From: Methylobacterium sp. Leaf104
GTDB lineage: Bacteria > Pseudomonadota > Alphaproteobacteria > Rhizobiales > Beijerinckiaceae
DNA: 64,000 nt
Assembly (NCBI RefSeq): GCF_001422885.1
Contig: NZ_LMMZ01000001.1
Coordinates: forward strand, 186,753 to 250,752
Direction: 5' to 3'
The position numbers and the translations under genes are program-made. Of this stretch, positions 54,296-62,897 are shown piece after piece. Within the stretch, counting starts at the first letter, position 1. Each line of letters opens with the position of its first letter. The notes beneath the pieces were generated by a model, which worked only from the letters and a program-made list of their open reading frames with translations, was not told where the DNA came from and ran no database searches.

Positions 54296-55258
54296 TCAAG
54301 GGCCGCAACGGAAACGTGAAGGGTCCGGCCGCCGGGCCACGATCACCCGACCCGGGACGTCGACCCCGTTTTCCCGCCGCGCGACCGCTGGCCGGCAGAG
54401 TTCGAGATCGAAGCCCGCTCCGGCCAGGGTCTCCCGCACCAGCGCGTCGCCGTGGGCGTAACGGGCATCCGCCCCCAGGACGAGCCCGTCGCCCGGGTGG
54501 GACTGCACGGTGAAGGCGAAGCGTCCGCCGGCCCGCAGGACGCGGGCGCTGCCGGAGACCATGCCGGAGAAATCGCCCACGTAGATCATGACGTCGGCGG
54601 CCGTGACGCAATCGGCCGAGGCGGGGGGCTCGGCGCCGAGCGCCGCCACCAGTTCGCCCTCCACCAGCCGGTGATAGAGGCCGCGCCGCCCGGCCTCGGC
54701 CAGCATGCCGGGCGAGAGGTCGATGCCGGTCAGGTGCTCCGGCCGGCCGCCGAGGGCGGCCCCGACGAGGCCCGTGCCGCAGCCGAGGTCGACGACGCGC
54801 CCCAGCGGCGCGGCCGGACCCGCGGTGGCATCGAGGGCGTCGGCGACGAGCGCGTGCCCGCGATAGGACAGGCCCTCGACGAGGTGGCGGTCGAAGCGCG
54901 GCGCGTAGGCGTCGAACAGCGCCCGGACGTAGCCCGGCGAGATCGCCGTGACCGCGTCCCCGGCGCCGATCCGCACCAGGGCCAGGCGGGCGCCCTGCGC
55001 GTCCTCGGGGTCGATGTCGAGGGCGTTGGCGTAGGCGCGCAGGGCCGCGTGATGGTCGCCCGCCCGCCCGCTCCGGGCGTAGCGGGCCTCGCGGGCGCGG
55101 CCGAGGAGGAACCAGGCCGGGGCGAAGCGGGGGGCGATCTCCAGGGTCTGCTCCGCCATCTCGGCGGCGCCGTCCGGGTCGCCGTCGTCGAGGCAGCCCT
55201 GGGCGTAGGCGTAGCGCCGGTCGGCGCGAAGGTCGCCGGAGGTGATCGTGCGGGACAT
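54296..55258 (-). CDS. TPR-containing SAM-dependent methyltransferase
   Basis: 320 residues. The N-terminal 95 residues contain tetratricopeptide-like helices (YAYAQGCLDDGDPDGAAEMA, then AALRAYANALDIDPEDAQGA). From residue 125 a class I methyltransferase follows: VVDLGCGTGLVGAAL (SAM binding), LTGIDLSPGMLAEA and SADCVTAADVMIYVGD. The domain pairing is typical of proteins that methylate a bound protein or small-molecule partner; the target is not known. It is divergent from the exonuclease gene, whose start is only 41 bases away, so both share a promoter region. Confidence 0.88.
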   Translation of the reverse strand: MSRTITSGDLRADRRYAYAQGCLDDGDPDGAAEMAEQTLEIAPRFAPAWFLLGRAREARYARSGRAGDHHAALRAYANALDIDPEDAQGARLALVRIGAGDAVTAISPGYVRALFDAYAPRFDRHLVEGLSYRGHALVADALDATAGPAAPLGRVVDLGCGTGLVGAALGGRPEHLTGIDLSPGMLAEAGRRGLYHRLVEGELVAALGAEPPASADCVTAADVMIYVGDFSGMVSGSARVLRAGGRFAFTVQSHPGDGLVLGADARYAHGDALVRETLAGAGFDLELCRPAVARRENGVDVPGRVIVARRPDPSRFRCGP

Positions 55259-55299
55259 GTGACTGCGAACGGGTCTCGGGCGCCCTATATGCCGCGCCG

Positions 55300-56343
55300 A
55301 TGAGTCTCAGCGCCAGCGATCTTCTCACCCTGACCCGCGAGGGCCTGTACTGCCCCCTCGGGGGCTTCCACGTCGATCCGACCTGGCCGGTGCCGCGCGC
55401 CCTGATCACCCACGGGCACGCCGACCACGCCCGGGCGGGCCACGGCCGGGTGCTCGCCACGGGCGAGACCCTGCGCATCATGGCGGTGCGCTACGGGGCG
55501 GATTTCTGCGAGAGCCGGCAGGAGGCACCCCTCGGGCAGGAGATCCGCATCGGCGACGTGAGCGTGCGCTTCGCGCCCGCCGGGCACGTGCTCGGCTCGG
55601 CCCAGATCGCGATCGAGGCGCAGGGCGTCCGGGTCGTCGTGTCGGGCGACTACAAGCGCGCCTACGACCCGACCTGCCTGCCCTTCGAGGTGGTGCCCTG
55701 CGACGTCTTCATCACCGAGGCGACCTTCGGCCTGCCGGTGTTCCGGATGCCCGACACCCGCGACGAGGTGCGGAAGCTCCTCGATTCCGTGGCCCTGTTC
55801 CCCGAGCGCGCCCACATCGTTGGCGCCTACGCGCTCGGCAAGGCCCAGCGCGTGATGGCGCTCCTGCGGGAGGCCGGCTACGACCGGCCGATCTACCTCC
55901 ACGGCGCGATGGAGAAGCTGACCGAGCTCTACAAACGGGAGGGCATCCCGCTCGGCGAGACCCCGAAGGTGGTGGCGGCCGAGCGCGCCAGGCTGCACGG
56001 CGCCATCGTGCTCTGCCCGCCCTCCTCGATCCAGGACGTCTGGTCGCGCAAGTTCCCCGACCCGGTGACCTCCTTCGCCTCGGGCTGGATGCGGGTGCGC
56101 GCCCGCGCCCGCCAGAAGGGCGTCGAGCTGCCCCTCTGCATCTCCGACCATTCCGACTGGCCCGATCTCTGCCGCACCATCCTGGAGACCGGGGCCGGTG
56201 AGGTCTGGGTCACCCACGGGCAGGAGGACGCCCTGGTCCACTGGTGCGGGACGCAGGGCATCGCGGCCAAGCCCCTGCACCTGCTGGGCTACGGCGACGA
56301 CGGCGAGGCCGAGCCCGTCGCCGCTCCGGAGGAGGCCGCGTGA
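55300..56343 (+). CDS. Ligase-associated DNA exonuclease (metallo-beta-lactamase fold)
   Basis: 347 residues. The zinc-binding motif ITHGHADHARAGH, the beta-CASP-like FAPAGHVLGSAQI and GDYKRAYDP, and a final SDHSDWPDL mark the SNM1/RNase-J-like family found next to ATP-dependent DNA ligases in bacteria. It probably trims DNA ends before ligation in a repair route linked to cross-link (for example cisplatin) resistance. The stop overlaps the ligase start by four bases (GTGA), showing tight coupling. Confidence 0.92.
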   Translation: MSLSASDLLTLTREGLYCPLGGFHVDPTWPVPRALITHGHADHARAGHGRVLATGETLRIMAVRYGADFCESRQEAPLGQEIRIGDVSVRFAPAGHVLGSAQIAIEAQGVRVVVSGDYKRAYDPTCLPFEVVPCDVFITEATFGLPVFRMPDTRDEVRKLLDSVALFPERAHIVGAYALGKAQRVMALLREAGYDRPIYLHGAMEKLTELYKREGIPLGETPKVVAAERARLHGAIVLCPPSSIQDVWSRKFPDPVTSFASGWMRVRARARQKGVELPLCISDHSDWPDLCRTILETGAGEVWVTHGQEDALVHWCGTQGIAAKPLHLLGYGDDGEAEPVAAPEEAA

Positions 56344-58064
56344 ACGACTTCGCCCACCTCCTCGACCGCCTCGCCTACGAGCCGCGCCGCAACGCCAAGC
56401 TGCGCCTGCTGCAGGATTACTTCGCCCATGCCCCCGACCCGGAGCGCGGCTACGCGCTGGCCGCGATGACGGGCGGCCTGACCTTCCGCGAGGCCAAGCC
56501 CGCGATGATCCGCGGGCTGGTGGAGGCGCGCGTCGACCCGGTGCTGTTCGGGCTCTCGCACAACTACGTGGGCGATCTGGCCGAGACCACGGCCCTGATC
56601 TGGCCGGCGCCCGCGGCCTCGGCCGGTGAACCGGTCGTCGGCCCCGGCCACAACAACCCGCCGCCGCACGTACCGACCCTGGCCGAGGTCGTCGAGACCC
56701 TCGGCACCGTGAAGAAGGCCGACCTGCCCGCCCGCATCGCCGAATGGCTCGACGCGCTGGACGAGACCGGGCGCTGGGCGCTCCTCAAGCTCATCACCGG
56801 GGCGCTGCGGGTCGGCGTCTCGGCCCGGCTCGCCAAGACCGCCATCGGGGCGCTCGGCGGCCACGAGGCTGACGCCGTCGAGGAGGTCTGGCACGGGCTG
56901 GAGCCGCCCTACGCCACCCTGTTCGCCTGGGTCGAGGGCCGGGCCGAGCGGCCCGCCACCCTGAACCCGGCGCCGTTCCGGCCGCCGATGCTCTCGCACC
57001 CCATCGACGAGGAGGGCGACTTCGAGAAGCTCGATCCGGCCGCCTTCTCCGGCGAGTGGAAGTGGGACGGCATCCGCGTCCAGCTCGTCGGGGGCCGGGA
57101 CGAGGCCGGCGCCCAGGTCGCCCGCATCTACTCGCGCACCGGCGAGGACATCTCCGGCGCCTTCCCGGATCTCGCCGAGGCCATCACCTTCTCGGGCGCC
57201 GTCGACGGCGAATTGCTGATCCTGCGCGAGGGCCGCGTGCAGAGCTTCAACGTGCTCCAGCAGCGCCTCAACCGGAAGGCCGTGACCCCGAAGCTCCTCG
57301 AGGAATTCCCCGCCCATGTCCGCGCCTACGACCTGATGCAGGCCGAGGGCGAGGACCTGCGCCCGCTGCCCTTCACCGAGCGCCGTGCCCGCCTGGAGGC
57401 CTTCGTGGCGGCCCTCGACCACGCCCGGATCGACCTCTCGCCCCTGGTGCCCTTCGCGAGCTGGGAGGATCTGGCCGCCGCCCGCGCCGACCCGGCCGCG
57501 GTGGGGGCGGGCGCGGATGCCGACGCCATCGAGGGCATCATGCTCAAGAGCCGCGACAGCGCCTACCTGCCCGGGCGGCCCAAGGGCCCGTGGTGGAAGT
57601 GGAAGCGCGAGCCGTTCCGGGTCGACACCGTGATGATGTACGCCCAGCGCGGGCACGGGAAGCGCTCGTCGTTCTACTCCGACTACACGTTCGGGGTCTG
57701 GCGCGACCGCGAGGACGGCACGCCGGAGCTCGTGCCGGTGGGCAAGGCCTATCACGGCTTCACCGATGCCGAGCTGGCCAAGCTCGACCGCTACGTCCGC
57801 AACAACACCACCAAGCGCTTCGGCCCGGTGCGCGAGGTCGCCTACGGGCTCGACCACGGCCTCGTGCTCGAGATCGCCTTCGAGGGCGTGCAGCGCTCGA
57901 CCCGGCACAAGTCGGGGGTCGCCATGCGGTTTCCCCGGGTGGCCCGCATCCGCTGGGACAAGCCGGCGGCGGAGGCCGACCGGATCGAGGCCCTGGAGAC
58001 CATCCTGGCCCGGGGCGAGCGCGAGATCGCGCCGGGCGAGACCTTGAAGGAGGCGGAGGCATGA
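56340..58064 (+). CDS. ATP-dependent DNA ligase, ligase-associated damage-response type
   Basis: 574 residues from a GTG at 56340 that overlaps the exonuclease stop. An N-terminal helical domain is followed by the nucleotidyltransferase core: catalytic Lys in EWKWDGIRVQ (motif I), YSRTGEDISGAFPDL (motif III), DGELLI (motif IIIa-IV) and EGIMLKSRDS (motif V), then an OB-fold with KRFGPVREVAYGLDHGLVLEI. This matches the bacterial LigB/LigC-like subgroup linked with an SNM1-like exonuclease, a helicase and a phosphatase. Helicase and phosphatase are absent here. The next gene overlaps by four bases. Confidence 0.94.
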   Translation: MNDFAHLLDRLAYEPRRNAKLRLLQDYFAHAPDPERGYALAAMTGGLTFREAKPAMIRGLVEARVDPVLFGLSHNYVGDLAETTALIWPAPAASAGEPVVGPGHNNPPPHVPTLAEVVETLGTVKKADLPARIAEWLDALDETGRWALLKLITGALRVGVSARLAKTAIGALGGHEADAVEEVWHGLEPPYATLFAWVEGRAERPATLNPAPFRPPMLSHPIDEEGDFEKLDPAAFSGEWKWDGIRVQLVGGRDEAGAQVARIYSRTGEDISGAFPDLAEAITFSGAVDGELLILREGRVQSFNVLQQRLNRKAVTPKLLEEFPAHVRAYDLMQAEGEDLRPLPFTERRARLEAFVAALDHARIDLSPLVPFASWEDLAAARADPAAVGAGADADAIEGIMLKSRDSAYLPGRPKGPWWKWKREPFRVDTVMMYAQRGHGKRSSFYSDYTFGVWRDREDGTPELVPVGKAYHGFTDAELAKLDRYVRNNTTKRFGPVREVAYGLDHGLVLEIAFEGVQRSTRHKSGVAMRFPRVARIRWDKPAAEADRIEALETILARGEREIAPGETLKEAEA

Positions 58065-58105
58065 GGACGGGAGGCATGAGGACGGGAGGGATGAGGACGG
58101 CAGGC
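58061..58105. repeat. 15-base tandem repeat with an ATG in each unit
   Basis: ATGAGGACGGGAGGC (58061), ATGAGGACGGGAGGG (58076) and ATGAGGACGGCAGGC (58091). The repeat spans the start of the YjbQ gene and keeps its frame. Confidence 0.93.
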
Positions 58106-58561
58106 AGGATCGGCGCGCTGGAGGGGTTCTCCAGCGGACCCGTGGAGCGGCAGGCGAGCGCGAGGCTCACGGTGTCGACGCCCGGCCAGGGCTTCACCGA
58201 CATCACCCGCGCGGTCGCGGATTTCCTGCAGCGCAGCGGGGTCGTCACGGGCCTCGTCACCGTGTTCTGCCGGCACACCTCGGCCTCCCTGACCATCCAG
58301 GAGAATGCCGATCCCGACGTGCAGACCGACCTCCTCACCGCCCTCGACGGCCTCGCCCCGCGGCATGCCGGCTACGTCCACGGGGCCGAGGGGCCGGACG
58401 ACATGCCGGCCCATATCCGCACGATGGTCACGGATTCGGCCCTCGGCGTGCCGGTGCTGGGCGGGCGCCTCGGCCTCGGCACCTGGCAGGGCCTCTACCT
58501 GATCGAGCATCGCGACCGGCCCCATCGACGCGAGATCCTGCTCCAGGTCGTCGGGGCCTGA
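58061..58561 (+). CDS. YjbQ/UPF0047 family protein (secondary thiamine-phosphate synthase type)
   Basis: 166 residues from the ATG at 58061, which overlaps the ligase stop (ATGA) and has AAGGAGG seven bases upstream. The YjbQ core has FTDITRAVADFLQ, VTVFCRHTSASLTIQENAD and the WQGLYLIEHRDRPHRRE end. Members can replace thiamine-phosphate synthase weakly, but the natural role is unclear. The N-terminus is odd: three 15-base tandem units give ATG codons at 58061, 58076 and 58091 in frame (MRTGG MRTGG MRTAG), so up to three starts are possible. Confidence 0.88.
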   Translation: MRTGGMRTGGMRTAGRIGALEGFSSGPVERQASARLTVSTPGQGFTDITRAVADFLQRSGVVTGLVTVFCRHTSASLTIQENADPDVQTDLLTALDGLAPRHAGYVHGAEGPDDMPAHIRTMVTDSALGVPVLGGRLGLGTWQGLYLIEHRDRPHRREILLQVVGA

Positions 58562-58570
58562 GCCTCGCCC

Positions 58571-59017
58571 CTAGCGCCGGATCAGGATCACCCCGCCGAT
58601 CAGGAGCCCGACGCCGAGGAGGCGCGGCCCGTCCAGGGCGCGCTGGGCGAGGCCGAGCCAGCCGAAATGGTCGAAGGCCACCGAGGCCAGCATCTGGCCC
58701 GTGACGAGGAGCGCCAGGAAGGTGGCCGCGCCGAGCTGCGGCACCAGGATCGTGGCCAGCGCGATGAAGACCGCGCCGAAGAACCCCCCGCTCCAGGCCC
58801 ACCAGGGGATGCGCGCGGCGAGGCTCGCCGAGGGCAGCGGATCGCGCAGGACCAGGGCCAGCACCACCATGGACAGGAGGCCGACGAAGTAGCTCGCGAA
58901 GCCCGCCCAGGCCGCGGAGTTCAGGCCGATCCGCAGGTTCGCGATCAGCGCCTGCTGCACCACGATGCTGGCGCCCGCCAGCACGGAGAGGGCCAGGGGA
59001 AGCAGGAGGTTGAGCAT
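58571..59017 (-). CDS. DMT-superfamily small transporter (DUF606/YdcZ type)
   Basis: 148 residues from the ATG at 59017, five hydrophobic helices. Features are LSVLAGASIVVQQALIANL, the NSAAWAGFASYFVGL segment and GGVILIRR at the end, as in YdcZ-type small transporters, which often work as homo- or heterodimers. The open frame continues far to the left but there it is antisense to the LysR and dehydrogenase genes. It is divergent from a LysR gene 96 bases away, which probably controls it. Confidence 0.85.
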   Translation of the reverse strand: MLNLLLPLALSVLAGASIVVQQALIANLRIGLNSAAWAGFASYFVGLLSMVVLALVLRDPLPSASLAARIPWWAWSGGFFGAVFIALATILVPQLGAATFLALLVTGQMLASVAFDHFGWLGLAQRALDGPRLLGVGLLIGGVILIRR

Positions 59018-59113
59018 GGGCCTCGGGACCGGTTCGGAGGACGGGTTCCTTGACAACCATCCCGCGGCCATGCCGTCAAATGACGGATCGGCGCGTTTCC
59101 ATGCGGGCGAGGC

Positions 59114-60025
59114 ATGATCAACCCGGCCCATCTCGATCTCTTCCGCGCCGTGATGCGCCATGGCGGGATGACCCGGGCCGCCGCGGCCCTCGGGGTCGGC
59201 CAGCCGCATGTGAGCCGGGCCATGGCGCAGCTCGAGGCCGAGACCGGCCTGTCGCTGTTCGTGCGCGGCCACGGCAGCGCCCGGCCGACGCCGGAGGGGG
59301 AGGCCTTCGCCCGGGAGGTCGAGCGCAGCTATGCCGGCCTCGACCATCTGCGCCACGCCGCCCGGCAGATCCGCGAACTCGGCACCGGACCCCTGCGCAT
59401 CGCCTGCCAGCCCTCCCTGGCCTCGCGCCTGCTGCCGCGGGCGATCCGTCGCCTCGCCGCCGAACATCCGGGCGCCCGCGTCGCCGTCCACGTGCCGAGC
59501 CCGGACACGATCTGGGCCTGGGCCGCCTCGGGCCAGTGCGACCTCGGCCTCGCCCGCCCGCGCTCCGGCCATGCGGGCGTGACGGCGGAGCGCTTCCTGA
59601 CCGTCGATGCGGTCTGCGCCGTGCCGCGCCGGCATCGCCTGGCCCGCCGGCCCGCCATCGCGGCGGAAGACCTCGCCGGCGAGACCCTGATCGCCGGCGG
59701 CCCGGGCCTGTTCCAGGAGGCGGTCGAGGCGCGGTTCGCGGAAGCCGGCTGCGTGCCGCGCTTTCCCCTGATGGCCCAGTACACGGCGGCGCGCTGCGGG
59801 CTCGTCGCGGAAGGGCTGGGCCTCGCCATCGTCGACCCGGTCCCGGCCGGCGAGCTCACCGGCCTGCCGATCGTGCTGCGCCCGTTCCGGCCGGCCCTGT
59901 CCATCGAGACCCTGCTGGTCCGCCCGGCGGGCCGTCCGCCGGGGCGCCTCGCGGAGCGCCTGGTCGAGCTTCTCCGCCTGGAGCGCGACGCGCTGGTCTC
60001 GGGCCGGAGCATCGCGCCCGCGTGA
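59114..60025 (+). CDS. LysR-family transcriptional regulator
   Basis: 303 residues. The N-terminal winged helix reads HLDLFRAVMRHGGMTRAAAAL then GVGQPHVSRAMAQLEAETGL, followed by an effector domain with ASRLLPRAIRRLAAEHPGA and MAQYTAARCGLVAEGLGLAI. LysR proteins usually regulate the divergent neighbour, here the DMT transporter gene. The effector is unknown; some features recall amino-acid responsive regulators of the AmpR/NocR group, but this is not firm. Confidence 0.92.
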   Translation: MINPAHLDLFRAVMRHGGMTRAAAALGVGQPHVSRAMAQLEAETGLSLFVRGHGSARPTPEGEAFAREVERSYAGLDHLRHAARQIRELGTGPLRIACQPSLASRLLPRAIRRLAAEHPGARVAVHVPSPDTIWAWAASGQCDLGLARPRSGHAGVTAERFLTVDAVCAVPRRHRLARRPAIAAEDLAGETLIAGGPGLFQEAVEARFAEAGCVPRFPLMAQYTAARCGLVAEGLGLAIVDPVPAGELTGLPIVLRPFRPALSIETLLVRPAGRPPGRLAERLVELLRLERDALVSGRSIAPA

Positions 60026-60124
60026 GGCGCGCCGCGCGGGACCGCTCCATCGGGACCGAACCCGTGCCCCGCCGCCCGGTTCTCCGCATATCGACGACAC
60101 GAAACCGTACGCGGGAGAGATGCG

Positions 60125-61297
60125 ATGAAAGCCCTCGTCTGGCACGGCGCTCAGGACATCCGCTGCGAATCCGTCCCCGATCCCCGCATCGAGGACGACC
60201 GGGACGCGATCATCAAGGTCACGTCCTGCGCGATCTGCGGCTCTGACCTGCACCTCTACGACCACTTCATGCCCGGCATGGAGAAGGGCGACGTCATGGG
60301 CCACGAGTTCATGGGCGAGGTGGTCGAGACCGGAAGGGGCATCAACGGCGCTCTGCGCAAGGGCGAGCGGGTGGTGATCCCGTTCACGATCATCTGCGGC
60401 GAGTGCGACCAGTGCAGACGCGGCTTCTTCTCGGTCTGCGAGCGATCGAACCGCAACAGGCACCTCGCCGCCAAGGCCTTCGGGCACACCACCGCGGGCC
60501 TGTTCGGCTACACCCACCTCACCGGCGGCTACCAGGGCGGACAGGCCGAGTACGTCCGCGTGCCCTTCGCCGACAAGACCCACATCAAGGTGCCGGACGA
60601 ACTCACCGACGAGCAGGTGCTGTTCCTCGGCGACATCTTCCCGACCGGATGGCAGGCGGCGGTGCAGGCCGACATTCAGCCCACCGACACGGTGGCGATC
60701 TGGGGGGCTGGCCCGGTCGGCCAGATGGCGGTCCGCTCGGCGATCCTGCTGGGCGCCAAGCAGGTGGTGTGCATCGACCGGGTGCCCGAGCGTCTGGAGA
60801 TGGCCCGCGCCGGCGGCGCCATCACCATCGACAACGCGACGGAGAGCACCGTCGAGCGCCTGAACCAGCTCACCGCCGGCAAGGGGCCGGAGAAGTGCAT
60901 CGATGCCGTCGGCATGGAGGCGCACGCCCCCCGCGCCCTGGAACAGGTCTACGACCGCGTGAAGCAGGCGATGATGCTGGAGAGCGACCGCGCCACGGTG
61001 CTGCGCGAGATGATCTATGTCTGCCGCCCGGCCGGCATCCTCTCGGTTCCGGGCGTCTATGGCGGGCTCGTCGACAAGATCCCGATGGGCGCCCTGATGA
61101 ACAAGGGCCTCACGCTCCGCACCGGGCAGACCCACGTCAACCGCTGGACCGACGACCTGGTCCAGCGCATCGCCGAGGGGCAGATCGATCCCTCCTTCGT
61201 CATCACCCATCGGGGGCGTCTCGAGGACGGGCCCGAGCTCTACAAGACGTTCCGCGACAAGAAGGACAATTGCATCAAGGTCGTGCTCCGGCCCTGA
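60125..61297 (+). CDS. Zinc-dependent alcohol dehydrogenase (formaldehyde-dehydrogenase-like)
   Basis: 390 residues. MDR-type dehydrogenase with catalytic zinc ligands Cys38 (CAICGSD) and His60-Glu61 (MGHEF), structural zinc cysteines 91, 94, 97 and 105 (CGECDQC...C) and the NAD-binding GAGPVG at 194-199. The long PGVYGGLVDKIPMGALMNKG segment places it near the glutathione-independent formaldehyde dehydrogenases often found in Rhizobiales. The substrate could be formaldehyde or another alcohol or aldehyde. It is followed after 32 bases by a small membrane protein gene. Confidence 0.92.
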   Translation: MKALVWHGAQDIRCESVPDPRIEDDRDAIIKVTSCAICGSDLHLYDHFMPGMEKGDVMGHEFMGEVVETGRGINGALRKGERVVIPFTIICGECDQCRRGFFSVCERSNRNRHLAAKAFGHTTAGLFGYTHLTGGYQGGQAEYVRVPFADKTHIKVPDELTDEQVLFLGDIFPTGWQAAVQADIQPTDTVAIWGAGPVGQMAVRSAILLGAKQVVCIDRVPERLEMARAGGAITIDNATESTVERLNQLTAGKGPEKCIDAVGMEAHAPRALEQVYDRVKQAMMLESDRATVLREMIYVCRPAGILSVPGVYGGLVDKIPMGALMNKGLTLRTGQTHVNRWTDDLVQRIAEGQIDPSFVITHRGRLEDGPELYKTFRDKKDNCIKVVLRP

Positions 61298-61329
61298 TCG
61301 TCCCCCGATCCCGCTTCGAGGAGGTTCGC

Positions 61330-61929
61330 ATGCCCGCATCCGCGTCCCGCCAGGACCGGACGGCCCGCCAGGGGAGCCCGGGATCCGAGGCAACCCCCGC
61401 CCGCCTCGCCGCGGACCGGCGCCGCCGGCCCGATCCGGCGACGCGCCAACTGGCGCAGGGCCTCGGCTGGTTCTCCCTCGCCCTCGGAGTGACCGAGCTG
61501 ACCTGCGGCGACGCGATCGCACGCTGGCTCGGCATGCCGCGCGCCGGCCCGCTGGTGCGGGCCTACGGGGTGCGCGAGCTCGTCCAGGGGGCCGGCATCC
61601 TCGGCTCCCGCGATCCGACGCCCTGGATCTGGGCCCGGGTCGCCGGGGACGGCCTCGACGTCGCCACCGTGCTGCCTGGGCTCGGCGGCGACCCGCGCCA
61701 CCGGACCAACACCGTCGTCGCCCTGACGGCCCTCGCGGGGGTCGGCCTGGCCGACATCCTCTGCGCACAGGCCCTCTCGGACGCCCCGCTGGCCCCCTCG
61801 GAGCGGGTCCGGGCGGATTACCGGAACCGGAGCGGGTTCCCGAAGGGACTCGCAGCGGCCCGCGGCGCCGCCCGCGACGTCCGGCCCCGGGACTTCACCA
61901 CGCCGGAGGGGCTTCGCGCCTGGACCTGA
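61330..61929 (+). CDS. Membrane protein resembling the N-terminus of cyclase/dehydrase proteins
   Basis: 199 residues from the ATG at 61330 with GAGGAGG upstream. After a basic N-terminus, ATRQLAQGLGWFSLALGVTEL and LVRAYGVRELVQGAGIL form the membrane region that in many proteobacterial proteins precedes a SRPBCC (polyketide-cyclase) domain. Here the SRPBCC part is missing and the protein ends after two more helices and a hydrophilic tail. Close spacing behind the dehydrogenase suggests co-transcription. The function is unknown. Confidence 0.7.
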   Translation: MPASASRQDRTARQGSPGSEATPARLAADRRRRPDPATRQLAQGLGWFSLALGVTELTCGDAIARWLGMPRAGPLVRAYGVRELVQGAGILGSRDPTPWIWARVAGDGLDVATVLPGLGGDPRHRTNTVVALTALAGVGLADILCAQALSDAPLAPSERVRADYRNRSGFPKGLAAARGAARDVRPRDFTTPEGLRAWT

Positions 61930-62002
61930 GGCGGGGCACCCGCAGCGTCGGGAACGAACGCCCGGTCCCGGCCCCCGGCCGGTGCGCTCGCAGCAGGGGG
62001 GA

Positions 62003-62797
62003 TCAGTCCGCAGACCGCCGGGACCCGGTGGGGCCGAGCGCGCGCAGGCGCGTCTCCAGGTCGGCGGCCAGCGCCTCGTAGTCGCGCAGGTGGACCCCGT
62101 CCGGCGGGGCGGTTTGCGTGGTCAGGCCCGCCTCGCCGTCGCGCAGGGCCGCGAACGGATCGAAGAACCGGCACCCGTGCCGGGCGCACAGGCCGCGCAG
62201 GGCCGCCGAGTAGGCCGCCACCGCCGCGGGATCGCGGTCCGCCCGCGCCTCCGGGCCGATCGGCGGGACGGCGGCGACCAGCACGAGATCGGCGTTGGCC
62301 CGCAGCCGTTCGAGACTGCGCGCAGCGGCCGCCTCGAACCCGCCCAGCGTGCTCTGCGACAGGGGGGCGGCGTGACGCAGGATGTCGTTCGTGCCGAGGA
62401 ACAGCACCGCGACGCCGGCCCGGACCGGGAAGGTCAGCCCGTCGAGTTCCGCGGCGTAACGGCGTGCCGAGGTCCCGCCGATCCCGCCATTGACGACCCG
62501 CGGGAGCCGCCGGGCGAGCAGGGTGCCGAGGAGCTCCGCGTGGGAATTGCCCGCCAGGAAGACGAAGCCCGGCTGGGCCGCCGAGAGCGCCGCGCGGATC
62601 GCCGGCAGACGCCGCATCAGGTGCTCGCCGGCCAGTTGCCGGTTCCGCTGCGCGTCCTCGGAAGCACCGGCCATCGGGAGGCCCACCATCGGGGTGGCGG
62701 CCAGCGAGGCGCTCAGGGCGACGCCGATGGCCAGCACGGTCCGGCGCAGCCCTCGCGCGCCGGGCGATCGGCGGCGACCGAGATCGGGACCGTTCAT
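62003..62797 (-). CDS. Exported SGNH/GDSL hydrolase
   Basis: 264 residues from the ATG at 62797. A signal-like segment (TVLAIGVALSASLAATPMVG) precedes an SGNH hydrolase domain: nucleophile Ser85 in FLAGNSHAELL, Gly in GGIGGTSA, Asn137 in FLGTNDI, and Asp233/His236 in PPDGVHL. The variant GNSH instead of GDS is seen in acyl- or glycan-esterase relatives. The substrate is probably an acetylated sugar or lipid in the periplasm, but this is not determined. Confidence 0.85.
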   Translation of the reverse strand: MNGPDLGRRRSPGARGLRRTVLAIGVALSASLAATPMVGLPMAGASEDAQRNRQLAGEHLMRRLPAIRAALSAAQPGFVFLAGNSHAELLGTLLARRLPRVVNGGIGGTSARRYAAELDGLTFPVRAGVAVLFLGTNDILRHAAPLSQSTLGGFEAAAARSLERLRANADLVLVAAVPPIGPEARADRDPAAVAAYSAALRGLCARHGCRFFDPFAALRDGEAGLTTQTAPPDGVHLRDYEALAADLETRLRALGPTGSRRSAD

Positions 62798-62897
62798 CCG
62801 CACCCTCGGAGTGGCAGGTTTCGCTCGAGATTGGGTTCACTCGAGATCGGGGACGCGGGCCGTCGCGGCCGGAGTGCCGCGCTCCCGGATGGCGGGG

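Noticed and set aside
58062..58105. Tandem ATG repeats as three tiny leader peptides
   Set aside because: All three ATGs are in frame with the YjbQ gene, so they are alternative starts and not separate upstream peptides.
59018..61768. Long left extension of the DMT transporter frame
   Set aside because: Only the last 148 codons show membrane-protein character; the rest is antisense to the LysR and dehydrogenase genes.
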